DNA of 64,000 nt from Paraphoma chrysanthemicola (taxonomy: Eukaryota > Ascomycota > Dothideomycetes > Pleosporales > Phaeosphaeriaceae), in NCBI GenBank assembly GCA_020744225.1, contig JAGMWG010000029.1, forward strand, positions 62,001 through 126,000, read 5' to 3'. This document shows, one piece after another, positions 1 to 10,955 of the stretch (its first letter is position 1; the number at the start of each line of letters is the position of its first letter). A program made the translations under genes and the position numbers. The notes under the pieces are model-generated. The model was given only the letters and a program-made list of their open reading frames with translations. It did no database searches and was not told the DNA's origin.

Positions 1-1
1 T

Positions 2-583
2 GGCTCTTATCTTCCGCAGCCTCATGAAATTGTTCAAACCACCGAGTATCGTGCACGTCCACCCCAGTTGCAGAATGAGCACTTGCAGAATGAGCACTTG
101 CAGAATGAGCACTTGCAGAATGAGCACTTGCAGAATGTGCACAGGTAGGTCGCGTTAGACGGCCACTGCTGAACCAGAACTGACGTTGATGCCAGCTACC
201 CGATACAGTACGACAATAATATTGCCGTACCCTCGTCGATGTCGTATCCGCCCAGCCCTTCCCAGCTGAACACGCATTCGCCAGCACCTGACACGGTACA
301 AAGCGGCGCAGAGTACACTGTGGCCTGCCCATATCGCTGTGGAGTCGTCTTGACCGGTGTGCATGCTGTCGGAAATCTAACTCGGCATTTGAAGACAAGA
401 GCGTGCGCAGCTTCTGGTAGAGCCAAGGTGCGATACCCGTGTCCAATCGATGGTTGCACCAAGGAGTATTCTCGGTCCGATGGCTTGAGGGTGCACATGC
501 GCAAGCAGCATGGCGCTCCAGCCGCAGTTCGTAAGAACGGAGCGCCTGACGATGACTTTAACGAGGACGATGATGATGAGTAG
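2..583 (+). CDS. C2H2 zinc-finger protein, 5' end outside the window
   Basis: Partial gene, probably a nucleic-acid-binding protein. I read two exons, <2-144 and 196-583. The intron at 145-195 has donor GTAGGT, a CTGAC branch site and acceptor GCCAG, and it joins the frame exactly (phase 2). The first exon encodes a Gln/Pro-rich stretch ending in a QNEHL pentapeptide repeated four times. The second exon carries two zinc fingers: an atypical one, CPYRC then H-x4-C, and a classical one, C-x4-C-x12-H-x4-H, followed by an acidic tail of Asp and Glu. The true start lies upstream of base 1, so the ATG at 239 is internal. Fungal C2H2 proteins of this type are usually transcription factors, but the target cannot be told from sequence. 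Confidence 0.75.
71..143 (+). repeat. 15-bp coding minisatellite (QNEHL)n
   Basis: Four perfect tandem copies of CAGAATGAGCACTTG at 71-130 are followed by a degenerate fifth copy that runs into the splice donor at 145. The unit is five codons, so copy-number change keeps the reading frame and would only alter the number of QNEHL units in the zinc-finger protein. Confidence 0.95.
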
Positions 584-948
584 CGGCGGCTGTAATGACG
601 AAAGTTGAAGATGGACCGCTACCGCTGCTTACCACACTGGTTGCGAAACTTCGACCAGCTTGCTCTCGATGTGTTTAGGAAACTGTAATGCACACGCACT
701 ATGCTAAGTGCGATATGCTAGTTGGTTGATGTTCTTCTTGATATTTATCTGCTTACAGCCGCTAACTCTCGGCGGGCTGTGTTTGTAAAACATTATGTAG
801 GAAATGCATATATGACGTCGTGGTATAGCGTAACGTAGATGCTCAAGTAAATCAGTCGCTCCCATGTACCATTACCCAAGCGGGCATAAGAAAGCGCGAC
901 TCCTGGTAAGAAGATAACAGTGCCGTAGTAGCGCTTGTGAAATGCACA
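584..948. other. Convergent intergenic region
   Basis: This lies between the zinc-finger stop and the vezatin-like stop on the opposite strand. I see only presumed 3' UTR sequence. Confidence 0.6.
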
Positions 949-2945
949 TCAAAGACTAGTAACTCGTCCGCCGGGCCCATTCACTCTGTGTGGTCTCAGA
1001 TTGATGACCGACTCGAGCTCTCTTAGCATATTCGTACTGGCGTCTCTCTGCTCGCGGGCTGAAGCTTGGCGCACGCGGTCTTCCTGGATCTTCTGCATAC
1101 GTTCCTCTCTAGACATGGTCCCTCGTGTCTTTGGAATGGCAATAGCCTCGAAAACTTCGTCGTCGGAGTTGCTGCCCTGGTCGCTCGACGGCGCACTCTG
1201 TTGTGGACTTAGCAAGTCCCCATTCAGAGCGCGAAGGGCATCAGAAGGACTGCCCTCATCAACAGCAGTGAGGCCCCCAAGGCTTGGAACAGGTGAGCGT
1301 AGACCGCTCGATGCTTGGGAGATTCGACGCTCTTGACGATCGATGTTTAGCGCCAAGGCGGTTTTGCCAGCCTCCCAGGCTTGCATGAGACTTTTGAGAT
1401 CGGCGCCAATGGAGTCATATTGTGATATGAGATGACGACCAAGCTCGTGCACGTCTTCCGTATCCTCTAAACTCTTGTTTGTCTCTTCTCGGAGAACTTG
1501 CATCTTCGCTTGTAGACCTCGAATGCCTTGTGACAATCCTGATAATTTGCGAACGGAATTACGAATCTTTTCCTTCCCGGGCGTTGGAGTAATGTGCACA
1601 GGAGACGGGATAACAAACTGCTCTTCCTCGGCCAAAACGCGGTTGAATCTCTCACTCCATTCTCCAGTGAACCTGGCTAGACACTGCATGGAGCTTACCA
1701 CAGTGGACCACCGGGCAAAGTCAGGCTTCCCGCCATCCGCCTCGAGGGCCAATAGTGAACAGAGGTAGACTCGTCGAAGGGTCGATAAGCGGTATTGCAG
1801 GATGCGCAAGGACTTTAAGCTCTCGGCATCTTCGAACTCGGATTCGGAGTAGCCCTGGCCAGCCTCCTGCAAATCGGGATTACTGATCTCGTAGACATCG
1901 AGGTACTTTTCCAAGTCATCCTCGAGGATAAGTTGCTTGAGAATGCCACATTGCTCGGCGAGGACAGGGACGACGTCAGCGAAAGCGCCGCGGAGGGAAC
2001 GACGTAGCCGTTGGCAGCGGCGCGACTGGCCCTTCTCCTCGATGCGCGAAATGGGAGGCAGCGGACTGCTGCTGCATGGGGTTAGTCAAGGGTTGAAACA
2101 TGGTACTTTAGCCGGGATGCGCACGTACAGTCTGTAGCCCCGTGAGACGAGCTCGACCTCTTGGATCAGGGCCAATGCCGACGACGTTGACGCCTCAAAC
2201 GCTTGCAAGTTGGTGACCAGGGCAGAGGCGCCTTCTACTGCCTCTTGTCGAAGGTACTGCAGCCACTGCCGCCGCATGTAACCATACACGGCTGTGGCGA
2301 CTGCAGCAAAGACGACGACGACCAGCGTTGACCTGCCCTTGCTGAAGCCAGGCGGCCGCCGTGACCAATGTACTAGCCAGACCAGCACGAAAGCTGTGGC
2401 GCCCGTCATGGCAGCGCCCGTAGGGCTTATGGTGGCGACCTTGAACTCCTGTGGGCCCGGACGGCCACCGGGTGCGAAGCTGGGAATCGTCGCGGCCCGC
2501 AGGCCCCCTTGGCCCCCTAAGAGCTGAGAGGCGACGATGAGATAGCGGAAGTGCTCGAGGAAGCGCTCGTTGTCGGCGCGGCCAAGTCGCGAGTTGACGG
2601 CTTTCTGTGCGCGCCGTCAGCGGGGCGCTTAGGGGGGAGGGGGCAGAGCAAGCAAACATACCGAGCATGCCGTGTGGATGCGCGCAATTGAGCCATGGCG
2701 GCCGTGGATGCGCAGTGGCTGTGGCAGGTGGTCCCTCATCCTCAACTGGAGCGTCGACGGCCCGCGCGGTGCGAAGCTCGGCGCATCGTGTGTGGCTGAC
2801 GTAGTGGGAGATGCTGGACGGGAGTCTCCTCTGCCCTGGCCTGCAGCACTTGTAAGCAATTGCCACTATACAGGCAGCAGCCGTAGGGCCCAGTACCTTC
2901 GAGATACTCAGCCAGGGGCGAGTCGTCGAGTATCACGTTCTCCAT
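949..2945 (-). CDS. Vezatin-like (myosin-binding domain) membrane protein
   Basis: A 608-aa protein from four exons read from the minus strand: 2897-2945, 2662-2840, 2129-2604 and 949-2071. All three introns are 55-57 nt with good donors, and the exon sum is 1827 nt. The N-terminus (MENVILDDSPLAEYLEG) and the segment AVNSRLGRADNERFLEHF match my memory of fungal vezatin-family proteins. Two adjacent hydrophobic segments lie near residues 137-156 and 168-186, forming a probable membrane hairpin, followed by a long cytosolic helical region and a polar Ser/Gln-rich tail. In animals vezatin binds myosin VIIA at junctions; the yeast relative Inp2 links peroxisomes to myosin V. A role in tethering organelles to myosin is therefore inferred, not shown. 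The start is the first ATG of the only frame that splices cleanly. Confidence 0.8.
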
Positions 2946-4358
2946 GCTTGCGCTACCTCATCGTGCGTCGTGCGTGATGATGTGGGTCCGGCGGGATCGA
3001 GCTTCGGCTGGTAGTTCTTGCTTCTTCTGGCTCGCGGTAGAGTGAAGGCGGTAGGTGCGAGGGTGCGGTGTGGTGAGAGGTCGAGGACGGTGGTGGTGAG
3101 GTTTGTAGCGGGTGTGCATGTGCATGTGAAGGCGAAAGGGAGAGCACACGGTGGTTCGAAGCCACGCGGAGATGAAGTGCGGAGTTGTAGCCCCGTGATT
3201 GGCGCGCGTGGTTTCAAGTCCCAAGTCGTTCGCTGCCGTTCAACGTCCGCCTCCCACATCCCTGCGCCCATCGAAGCGCGCGTCACTTCTCGCTCCCGTT
3301 TCCGACAGTTCCTCGCGCACCTGTCCCTTGGGCTGCCATGGCTCAATGAAGACAGCCATGCGACGGACAGCGGCCGAGCATGCGCGACAAGTCGACGAAG
3401 AAGCTCGTGCGAACTACACGCAACAGAGTGAGAACATCAGTCGTGCCACAGCGCCCTCATTGGCCCGACCGCTTGGGACGTGTTGTGTACCAGGAGCTCG
3501 AATACTTCACTTCTTGTAGGCTGGCCTGCAGCATGGCTTAGGGCTGCATGTGCTTACTATGCGTCGCTGGCGCGAATGACCCACTCTTTTCCGCAACGTC
3601 CGATAGCCTCAACGTCTGGGCACACTCGCGCGTGCAGTGCCCGATGCCGACATGCAATCTGCCGGATCGCTGAACATGGCGAATATGTTGGAAAACATTA
3701 GCAAAGTCTCCGACGCCAGTGCTGAGTTCAGTTCTAACCACACGGACATAAGGAGAGCTTACGATGGGCGACACACCTCTGCACCCGTGAAAGATCTCAT
3801 TGTGAGGCATCGGAGACTCTACGTCTAGCTGGGCGAGGCTGACTGTACAACTACAACGACTTGCGTTACGCACTAGATCGCCACCGCTGCCGTCCTATAA
3901 GAAACGGGCCGCTTAATCTGGCAAACTCCGATGAGCATGACCATGACTATGGTGTATTCGTTCGCTCACTTCCTGGGTAGTCCGTGGCAAACTCCCCCTA
4001 GACCAAGCATGGCGTATCCGGGCAGCCCATCTCGCAAAGCTAGACTATCACGGAGCAGGCTTCTACGATGCCGTCTCACGTCGTGGCCACGGTCTTCTAT
4101 CACTTCATTCGGCCATGTGCTCTCTGCGTTTCTATAGGCATGCCCAATCAGCTGTTTGACCGGTATATCCAGCACGCTGTCACTGTTCATCCGATACCTC
4201 ATAGCACTCCAGTTCCGCTCGCACGTCTGCGCTTCTCTCTATATCAAGCCTATCTCATGCTAACAAATGTGACACTCTCTCATTTCGTAGCTCTGCGCTA
4301 GAGGAACACCTCGCCCTACCGTCCAACATCTACCGAGCATCAATAATTAACCGTGGTC
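2946..4358. other. 1.4-kb region without a recognised gene
   Basis: This separates the vezatin-like gene from the next plus-strand gene. A short basic ORF starts at the ATG near 3348 (MKTAMRRTAAEHARQVDEEA) and runs into a GTGAGA-type donor, but I found no convincing following exon. It may be a small gene or just 5' UTR. Nothing else stands out. Confidence 0.45.
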
Positions 4359-5263
4359 ATGGATGATAACGCGGTGCGCAATCTCATCTCGACAGTCGAT
4401 CTGATCTCCAGCAATCTCGACATTCGGCCGGACAGTTGGCGTGAGCAAGTTCAAGCTATTCGAAATACAACCATGTCATTGGAAATTCTCGATACCACCC
4501 CAAGTGAACCTCGAAAGCGATGGCAACTGCCTCTGATCAGCGTATTTCAACGCGTTGCCTTTGCTGATGCAGATAACGGCGCCATCATGGATCTAGCCGA
4601 CTGGTGTCTTCGTCAGGCCCTGACGTTGCTGCATCTTTACCCAGAGGATGCGGAAATACTGGCCTGTAAGTTGTGAGACCTGCCCCCGAATGCCAGCTCA
4701 TGCTCGTAGTAATTGGCCGCAACTGGCTTCTACGCGCGCAAAAGTCACTGGCGAACATATGTCGAGCCGAGCGTGGATCATCGAGTGGCAGTGCAGCAAG
4801 CATACCCGCGCCCTGGCATGACACGTCCAGCCACGAAGCTACGACAGCGCGAGCATTCGCAGAGGCCGAACAGAGGCTACAAACGGGTGACTATGTGGAA
4901 GCAAGAGGCATACTGCTGCCGGCGACCGAGTATCTGAAGCGAGCCGTTGACACAGCATTTTCCCAAGGTAGTCTGACAGGCACCATCTTGTCTACGGTAC
5001 GTCACAGCAAACGTGGCCCAGCACTTGGCTGACTTTGATTAGGCTGCAGAAGCACATATGAGCTTGGGAAACGTCACATCGGCCAGAGTCCACGATCATT
5101 ACTTCCGACAAGCCATGGCTTACTTGCGGCAAGCAGCGGAGATGTCGGACTATTCGCTGCCAACGCATCTGGAACAGTAAGACAACACGAGCTCGTAGAA
5201 TGTATCGAATCTAATCAAGATAGGTATCTCGATGAGTACGGGCCTCTCTACCCATCCTCTTAG
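4359..5263 (+). CDS. Conserved helical hypothetical protein
   Basis: A 255-aa protein from four exons: 4359-4665, 4710-4996, 5043-5176 and 5224-5263. The introns are short (44-47 nt) with GTAAGT/GTACGT-type donors, and the sum is 768 nt. I do not recognise the family. The protein is predicted almost entirely helical, with the regularly spaced small and aromatic residues seen in TPR-like repeats (LLHLYPEDAEILALIGRNWL; YFRQAMAYLRQAAEMSDYSL). It has a Ser/Ala-rich loop in the middle and no signal peptide or membrane segment. The ATG at 4359 is chosen over the upstream in-frame GTG. It may be a TPR-type adaptor, but no function is assigned. Confidence 0.75.
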
Positions 5264-5791
5264 GCTATCGCAATCTTTCGTCGAGTGCAGGCATTCCTTC
5301 AGCGCTATCCATAGATACCCCGGGCAGTGGCGATGATAGACAGACGTAGAACAAAAGTATACTTCCCTTACAAATCGGAATTTGTGTCATCAGAGCGACT
5401 CTTTTCCCAGCCTACTTACGGTCTGGTCCATATGTGGTTGAAGTGCAAGCGAGCCATATGTCATCAGTCGGTGCACGGACGGACTGGTCGTCGGACATAT
5501 CGAGTTCTCCCGCGCCGACTTCACTGTGCCCGTCGTGACAGCTAATCCATCTCGCCCGCACGTTCGGTCGCATTGTTGCAAGCCAAACGGCAAATTCGCG
5601 CAAGCCACTCCGAAGCATCCGCTTGTAACGAGAATTGCGACACTTATTCACCGCTGTCTCTCACCCACCAGCCCGGTGGATTACTATCGACCGGACGAGC
5701 TCCCCGGCCGAGCCCTGTAGGCACGCTTCGACATCATCGCGAGGTCGCATTGCACCCGGTCTCAGGCTCAGCTGATAACACATCCCCAACA
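5264..5791. other. Intergenic region upstream of EMC6
   Basis: Short ORFs on both strands overlap one another and none resembles a gene. It presumably holds the EMC6 promoter and 5' UTR. Confidence 0.6.
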
Positions 5792-6239
5792 ATGGCTGCG
5801 TCGGCGCTCAACGAGGAGCGCGAACTTGCTATCAATCCAATCGTCGGCACAAGTGTTCAACACAACAACCAGGTACGGCAACCCGGCGCACACACCACAA
5901 CTGATCTGGCAACTCTATCCATGATTCCATGCTCTTCTCTTCTTCAGCCTAGAAGCACGCTCACCTTCGCCACAGGTCATCTCAAACATCCGTAATCTCA
6001 CAGCATCGCTCTTCGGCGTCGCCGCTGGAACACTTGGCCTCGAGTCATATCCAGGCTTCATCTTCTACCTTGTCGGCACCCTACTGGTCTCGCTATTACT
6101 GTTCGCGCTCAAAACGGATGGCAAACCCGGCGCATACTTCTACAGACCTCTAGGCGACATGTGGTTGGGCGAGGTCTTCGGTGGGCTGAGCGGCTTTGTG
6201 CTTACCTGGACGCTCTTCTATGGCCTGGTTCGAGCATGA
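5792..6239 (+). CDS. EMC6: ER membrane protein complex subunit 6
   Basis: A 114-aa protein from two exons, 5792-5872 and 5976-6239, with a phase-0 intron (GTACGG donor, CCACAG acceptor). The N-terminus (ERELAINPIVGTSVQHN) and the segment ASLFGVAAGTLGLESYPGF are the family signature of EMC6/TMEM93. Three hydrophobic segments follow in the order known for EMC6, and the length is normal. EMC6 is a core membrane subunit of the EMC insertase, which places tail-anchored and multipass proteins in the ER membrane. Nothing in the gene is unusual. Confidence 0.93.
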
Positions 6240-6953
6240 GGAGGAACAGTCACCGGAAATGACAAGTCCAAAAGACTCGAGGAGTGGAACCCAGGGGGTG
6301 TGAAAGGGCTGGAGCCACTTCTGCTCCAGAAGCTGCAGACCACGACGGGCTTCCCGAAGGACATACGACTATCTTGGCAGTCATATTTGCGGCAGGCAAA
6401 GCGTGCAGGGCGGTCAAAGTCAGGCCGCGTGCAGGTCCTTGTGGTTTTGCTGGCTATGTGACCGCCATAGAACAGCCCGGCGCACTGGGTGCGAGCAAGG
6501 AGGCTCACTTTGTGCTAATGTGGCTCGTTGCCTTTATCGACGGTTCCCAGTAGTAGTCATTATTGAAGAATCATACTTCCAATTCACTTGCGGCTAGGCA
6601 TGCACTCAGGCCGTTCGCAAGCAGAACCACTTTAACACAACACAGTATATCACATTGAAGTATTGATTGGAGAATCCTTACATGCTGTGAAATTTCATGT
6701 TCGTTCTTGCTTATTGTGCTGTACGAGCCCTTATTTACGCAGATCTGCTATGCGTTTGGCGCACATGGTCGCCCGCTGAAATGCTGTGGTCCGAGCTCGT
6801 TAATTGATTTTTAGCGCGCAATGGACGCGCCTTCGCACACGGTCGCGTCCCGCCTCCACTGCTGCCTCGAACACCCCTCAACACCTGTCAACAACCACTG
6901 TCAACTTGTTCGCCAAACGTCCTGCAATCCATACATAGGGTCCAACAATCAAA
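6240..6953. other. Intergenic region and PCNA promoter
   Basis: This holds no gene I can support. The last 130 bases carry the ACGCG elements described separately, and the 5' UTR of PCNA must end at base 6954. Confidence 0.6.
6825..6848. promoter_or_regulatory. MCB/MBF-like ACGCG elements upstream of PCNA
   Basis: ACGCGC occurs at 6825-6830 and the reverse-strand core CGCGT at 6844-6848, about 105-130 bp upstream of the first PCNA coding base. In yeasts the ACGCGT-type MCB element binds MBF and drives G1/S genes. That this fungus uses it the same way is inferred. Confidence 0.5.
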
Positions 6954-8008
6954 AGTAGGGCGACCCCCGATTCTGCATGAGCGAGCGGCAACTAATAATC
7001 TCGCAGTGCTTGAGGCACGCTTAGAACAGGCCAACCTGCTGAAGAAGGTGACATTTCTGTCCTCTGCCCTGACATGAGCACATCTGACAGTAGCACAGGT
7101 CGTCGATGCAATCAAGGATCTAGTCCAGGATTGCAATTTCGACTGCAATGACTCTGGCATCGCCCTCCAAGCCATGGACAACTCCCATGTTGCCCTCGTG
7201 TCCATGATGCTCCGTTCCGAAGCTTTCTCACCCTTCCGCTGCGACCGCAACATCGCGCTCGGTATCAACCTCGGCTCCCTCACAAAGGTGCTCCGTGCAG
7301 CACAGAGCGAGGACATCCTGACATTGAAGGCTGAAGATGCGCCTGACGTCGTCAACCTCGTCTTCGAGAATGCGAGCAACGACAGAATCAGTGAATACGA
7401 TATCAAGCTCATGGATATCGATCAGGAGCACTTGGGCATTCCCGAGACGGAGTATGCCTCGACAATTACGATGCCCGCGGCAGAATTTCAGCGCATATGC
7501 AGAGATCTGAGCGCACTGTCTGAGTCAGGTATGTCCTTGATCTACTCAGCTTGATTTCCCTCAAGTACCAGGACGGCCACACTATCTACTGTCCGATTAC
7601 CTCGACCAGAGTTCGCTTCACCTGGAATTGTTAAACTGACGGATATCTAGTCTCAATTGAGTGCACAAAGGAGGGTGTCAAATTCGCTTGCCAGGGCGAC
7701 ATTGGCTCTGGTTCCGTCCAGCTGAGGCAGCACAGCAGCGTGGACAAGCCATCCGAGAATGTCGAGATCGACCTCACCGAGCCCGTCTCCTTGACCTTCT
7801 CCCTAAAGTACCTCACCAACTTCTGCAAGGCCAGCGGTTTGTCTGACTCCGTCAAACTGTGCTTGTCAAGCGAGGTGCCCCTGCTCGTTGAGTATGGGCT
7901 ACAAAACAACAGCTACCTGAGATTCTATCTCGCACCCAAGGTACGTTTTCAGAGTAGCTCTCGAATTCGATTGCCCACTGACAATTACAGATTGGTGATG
8001 AGGAGTGA
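6954..8008 (+). CDS. PCNA: Proliferating cell nuclear antigen (sliding clamp)
   Basis: A 259-aa protein, the normal PCNA length, from exons 6954, 7007-7047, 7099-7528, 7651-7940 and 7991-8008; the sum is 780 nt. The start codon itself is split. Base A at 6954 ends the first exon just before the GTAGGG donor, and TG opens the next exon after CTAAT...CGCAG. No other ATG gives the conserved start MLEARLEQANLLKKVVDAI. Both clamp domains are complete, with the expected segments NFDCNDSGIALQAMDNSHVA, the interdomain connector region LGIPETEYASTI and the C-terminal LAPKIGDEE. PCNA trimers encircle DNA and tether polymerases delta and epsilon, FEN1, ligase and repair enzymes. It lies on the same strand as, and 324 bp before, pyridoxal kinase. 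Confidence 0.96.
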
Positions 8009-8332
8009 TTGGATAATGACTTCATTTTGGCACGAGCGATATGTATCAAGACTCATGTGGGGGACTATCGGCGCCTTGTCCATGATATGCATTCGAAGCG
8101 TCTGTCTGGTTCGCGGGTCCGGGGTGTTGGATTGGCGGGAAGTGTGCAAATGCAGGTGTTCGGCGCGTTAGTCGCAAAAGGAAGGGTCCTGCCCCACCAC
8201 GTCATGGTGCGCCGAATTCCAGATAAGGAAATACATACCAACCTCTTCACATCCACAGCACCACAAGTTGAGATCGCGAATTTCGCAGAACTGTACTAAC
8301 ATAGAACGAACACATTCTCGTTTGCATAAAGC
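8009..8332. other. Spacer between PCNA and pyridoxal kinase
   Basis: This is presumed to hold the PCNA 3' UTR and the pyridoxal kinase promoter. I see no separate gene. Confidence 0.6.
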
Positions 8333-10094
8333 ATGGCTTCGGAGCCCACGGTACCAGAAACCCGTGTTCTCGCGATTGCCAGTCATGTAAGACTCATGTG
8401 CGCGAAGCTGTTACTAAACGCACAACTGAGACTCTACAGGTGGTCCATGGGTACGCTGTACACACATGACGGGATCTATTTCGCTGACATGACCGAGATA
8501 TGTTGGCAATAAGATGGCGACCTTTGTCATGCAGTCCCTAGGTTGCGACGTGTCTGCGATCAACACCGTGCACTACAGTAAGCACTGTCTAGATGATTTC
8601 GCGCCATGATGTGGTGTCTGAACACAATTCAGGCAACCATACGGCATACAAACAAGTAAAGGGCACAAAGACGTCAGCCGAAGAGATATTGAATCTATAC
8701 GAGGGATTGCGCCAGTCCAATCTTACGGACTTCGACGTCCTGTTGACAGGCTATGTACCAAGTGCCGAGGCAGTCCAAGCTGTTGGAAAGATTGGTAGGG
8801 ATGTCAAGTTCAACGCTGGGACGAAGCCCGGAAAGTTCTTTTGGGGTAAGTGTGAATAAACTGGGGCCACATCTGAACATGCTAAGTCGGTATAGTGCTC
8901 GACCCAGTCATGGGCGACAACGGCAAGCTGTACATTCCTGAGGACGAGGTGCCAGAATATAAGGCGCTGCTGCGTGAAGCCGATCTCATCCTTCCCAACC
9001 AGTTCGAGGCAGAGTATGTCCTGCCAACAGCATTATTCAGAAGACATCTGGTTGCTGACCCATCGTACAGGTTATTATCCGACACCCCAATTACTGATCT
9101 CAAGTCGCTCGCTGCGGCGATCCAGGTTCTTCATAAGACATATCAAGTACCCCACGTGATTATCACTTCTCTCCGCTTGACGCGCGACAACCACACTATC
9201 TCGTCGAGAGCACCATCTAAACCGGCCTCGACCACAGGCTCAGGCACGCATACACCTTCTGATACACAGCATCTTGATGCAGCGACTTCTCACCCTTCCA
9301 CATGGCCCACTTCTGTCCCATCTCAGCAGTCACAGACCCCGCAAGTAAATCTCGATGACGTTGAGAATCTCACCATCATCGGCTCCACCGCAACCTCAGA
9401 TTTCAAGCCCCGCCTCTTCCGCATCGATACACCTCAACTACCTCTCTTCTTCTCCGGCACCGGCGACATGTTCGCAGCCCTAACCATCCCGCGCCTTATT
9501 GAAGCCGTGCAAGCTGTTCCCGACCTTTCCAGCAAGCCCAGCTGGCGCTCGCCCGACGACGTTTCCCCCGAAGACCTCCCGCTCGCAAAAGCCGTGCAAA
9601 AAGTGCTTGCGTCGATGCAGTCTATCCTCGGCCAGACGACGGAAACGTGCCATGAGAAGATGACAGCGTACGATGCTCGAGCAGCCAAGGAAGGGAGGAC
9701 GGGCGACGAGGCGGATGAGGGGACGACGAAGAAGAGGCATCTTGCTCTGATGAATGCGAGTGAGGTCAAGGTGGTGAGGTATGTCAAGGAACTTGTCAAC
9801 CCACCGGATCTGGACAAATTTGAGCCTCGGGTCGTGGAGGAGGGAGGGCAGGTGCCGAAAGAGGTGGGTGAGCGGAAGCCTGATGAGTTGAATGTTACGC
9901 ATCTTGGCATTGGGCCAGAGGGTAGAGGCGCAGTGCAGGTCGAGGAGAGTGCGGAGGGTGGTGAGAAGTTGGCGGATGGGCTCGAGCGGGGTGTGGAGTT
10001 GAAGATTAGTGGGCTGAAGGAGGTAGACAGCGACGTTTTAAAAGGTGAAGAGGCGGTTGCTGAGACGGGAAAGGAGAACGTCGAGAAGGCATAG
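8333..10094 (+). CDS. BUD16: Pyridoxal (vitamin B6) kinase
   Basis: A 499-aa protein from six exons: 8333-8386, 8440-8450, 8498-8577, 8633-8845, 8896-9013 and 9071-10094; the sum is 1500 nt. Exon 2 is an 11-nt microexon. The enzyme phosphorylates pyridoxal, pyridoxine and pyridoxamine in the salvage route to PLP. Ribokinase-superfamily features are the N-terminal VLAIASHVVHGYVGNKMATF with substrate-site residues, NTVHYSNHTAY, the central WVLDPVMGDNGKLYIPEDEV and FEAELLSDTPI, and the ATP/anion-hole motif GTGDMFAAL near the end of the fold. It is longer than the bacterial and animal enzymes (about 300 aa) through a low-complexity linker and an acidic, Lys/Glu-rich tail of more than 100 residues, as I recall for other filamentous fungi. 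The intron at 9014-9070 is 57 nt without a stop, so its retention would add 19 residues in frame. Confidence 0.92.
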
Positions 10095-10217
10095 CAGCAT
10101 GACAGGAGCCCAGGTACGGTGCATTGGTTCTCCAAGTCTAGTCTTCACGTCTAGTTTGTTTGACATGCAAGCATAGCTTCAGCAGTCGTCTTCCTCTGCC
10201 TCGTTCGCCTTGCGCGA

Positions 10218-10955
10218 TCATGATCCATTCGCACTGACGCCAAAACCACCCGTGCTTCCGAAGCCACCAGCTCCCCTCACGCTCTCTTCCAGCTTCTCGA
10301 CAACCACAACTTCTGGCATGACAATCTGCACGTATGTTAGCATTGCACCCCACTCAGCAAAACCAACGCATACCTTCTCGACAATCAATTGCGCAATCCG
10401 ATCCCCGACCTTGACCTCAAAATCCACCTCGCTCAAATTCGCCAGAATCACACCCACAGGGCCCCTATAATCCGCATCGATGACCCCCGCCAATGTATCA
10501 ATCCCATGCTTGTTCGCCAGCCCACTCCTCGGCGCAACACGGCCGTATGTGCCCACCGGCACTGAGATGCTGATATCCGTAGGCACCAGCGCCCGTCCCC
10601 TCGCTGGAATAGTAATGTCTTTTGCACTGTATAGATCGTGTCCGGCGGCATATGCACTGCCTTTTGTAGGGGCGCGTGCCTTGTCGCTGAGCAGGAGAAC
10701 CTGCAATTGCTGTTCTGCGCTTGCTGCAGCGGCAATGGATGGCGCAATGGGTGCGGGGGCTTGCAAGCTGGCCATGTTGTGTGCGCTTGCGAGGGGTGTG
10801 GGTGTTGCAGTGCCCGAGTCGGTGCCGCGGGGGAGGGTGTTTGCGTGAGTGAGAGGCGTAGGGTCGATGATTTTGGTGCGTTTGGGAAGAGGAGAATTGG
10901 GAAGCGATGGAGGTTCGTGTGTAGGTGCAGGCGTGTGTGCTGGGTCAGTCGACAT
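10218..10955 (-). CDS. DUT1: dUTP pyrophosphatase (dUTPase)
   Basis: A 229-aa trimeric-type dUTPase from two exons, 10374-10955 and 10218-10325. It hydrolyses dUTP to dUMP and pyrophosphate, keeping uracil out of DNA and feeding dTMP synthesis. All five motifs are present in order: I (AAGHDLYSA), II (PRSGLANKHG), III (GVIDADYRGPVGVI, with the catalytic Asp and Tyr), IV (GDRIAQLIVEK) and the Gly-rich C-terminal arm V (RGAGGFGSTG). About 90 Pro/Thr-rich residues precede the fold. I chose the ATG at 10955, but the frame is open upstream to an ATG at 11141, and that extension is rich in Arg and Ser. The intron (10326-10373, 48 nt) is in frame without a stop. The gene is convergent with pyridoxal kinase. 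Confidence 0.93.
   Translation of the reverse strand: MSTDPAHTPAPTHEPPSLPNSPLPKRTKIIDPTPLTHANTLPRGTDSGTATPTPLASAHNMASLQAPAPIAPSIAAAASAEQQLQVLLLSDKARAPTKGSAYAAGHDLYSAKDITIPARGRALVPTDISISVPVGTYGRVAPRSGLANKHGIDTLAGVIDADYRGPVGVILANLSEVDFEVKVGDRIAQLIVEKVCVGFAEWGAMLTYVQIVMPEVVVVEKLEESVRGAGGFGSTGGFGVSANGS

Noticed and set aside
71..143. Short direct repeats suggesting a CRISPR-like array
   Set aside because: The units abut without spacers, are in coding frame, and the genome is eukaryotic.
9434..10135. Long minus-strand ORF (233 aa) opposite pyridoxal kinase
   Set aside because: It is the shadow of a real gene, Ser/Arg-rich from antisense codon bias.
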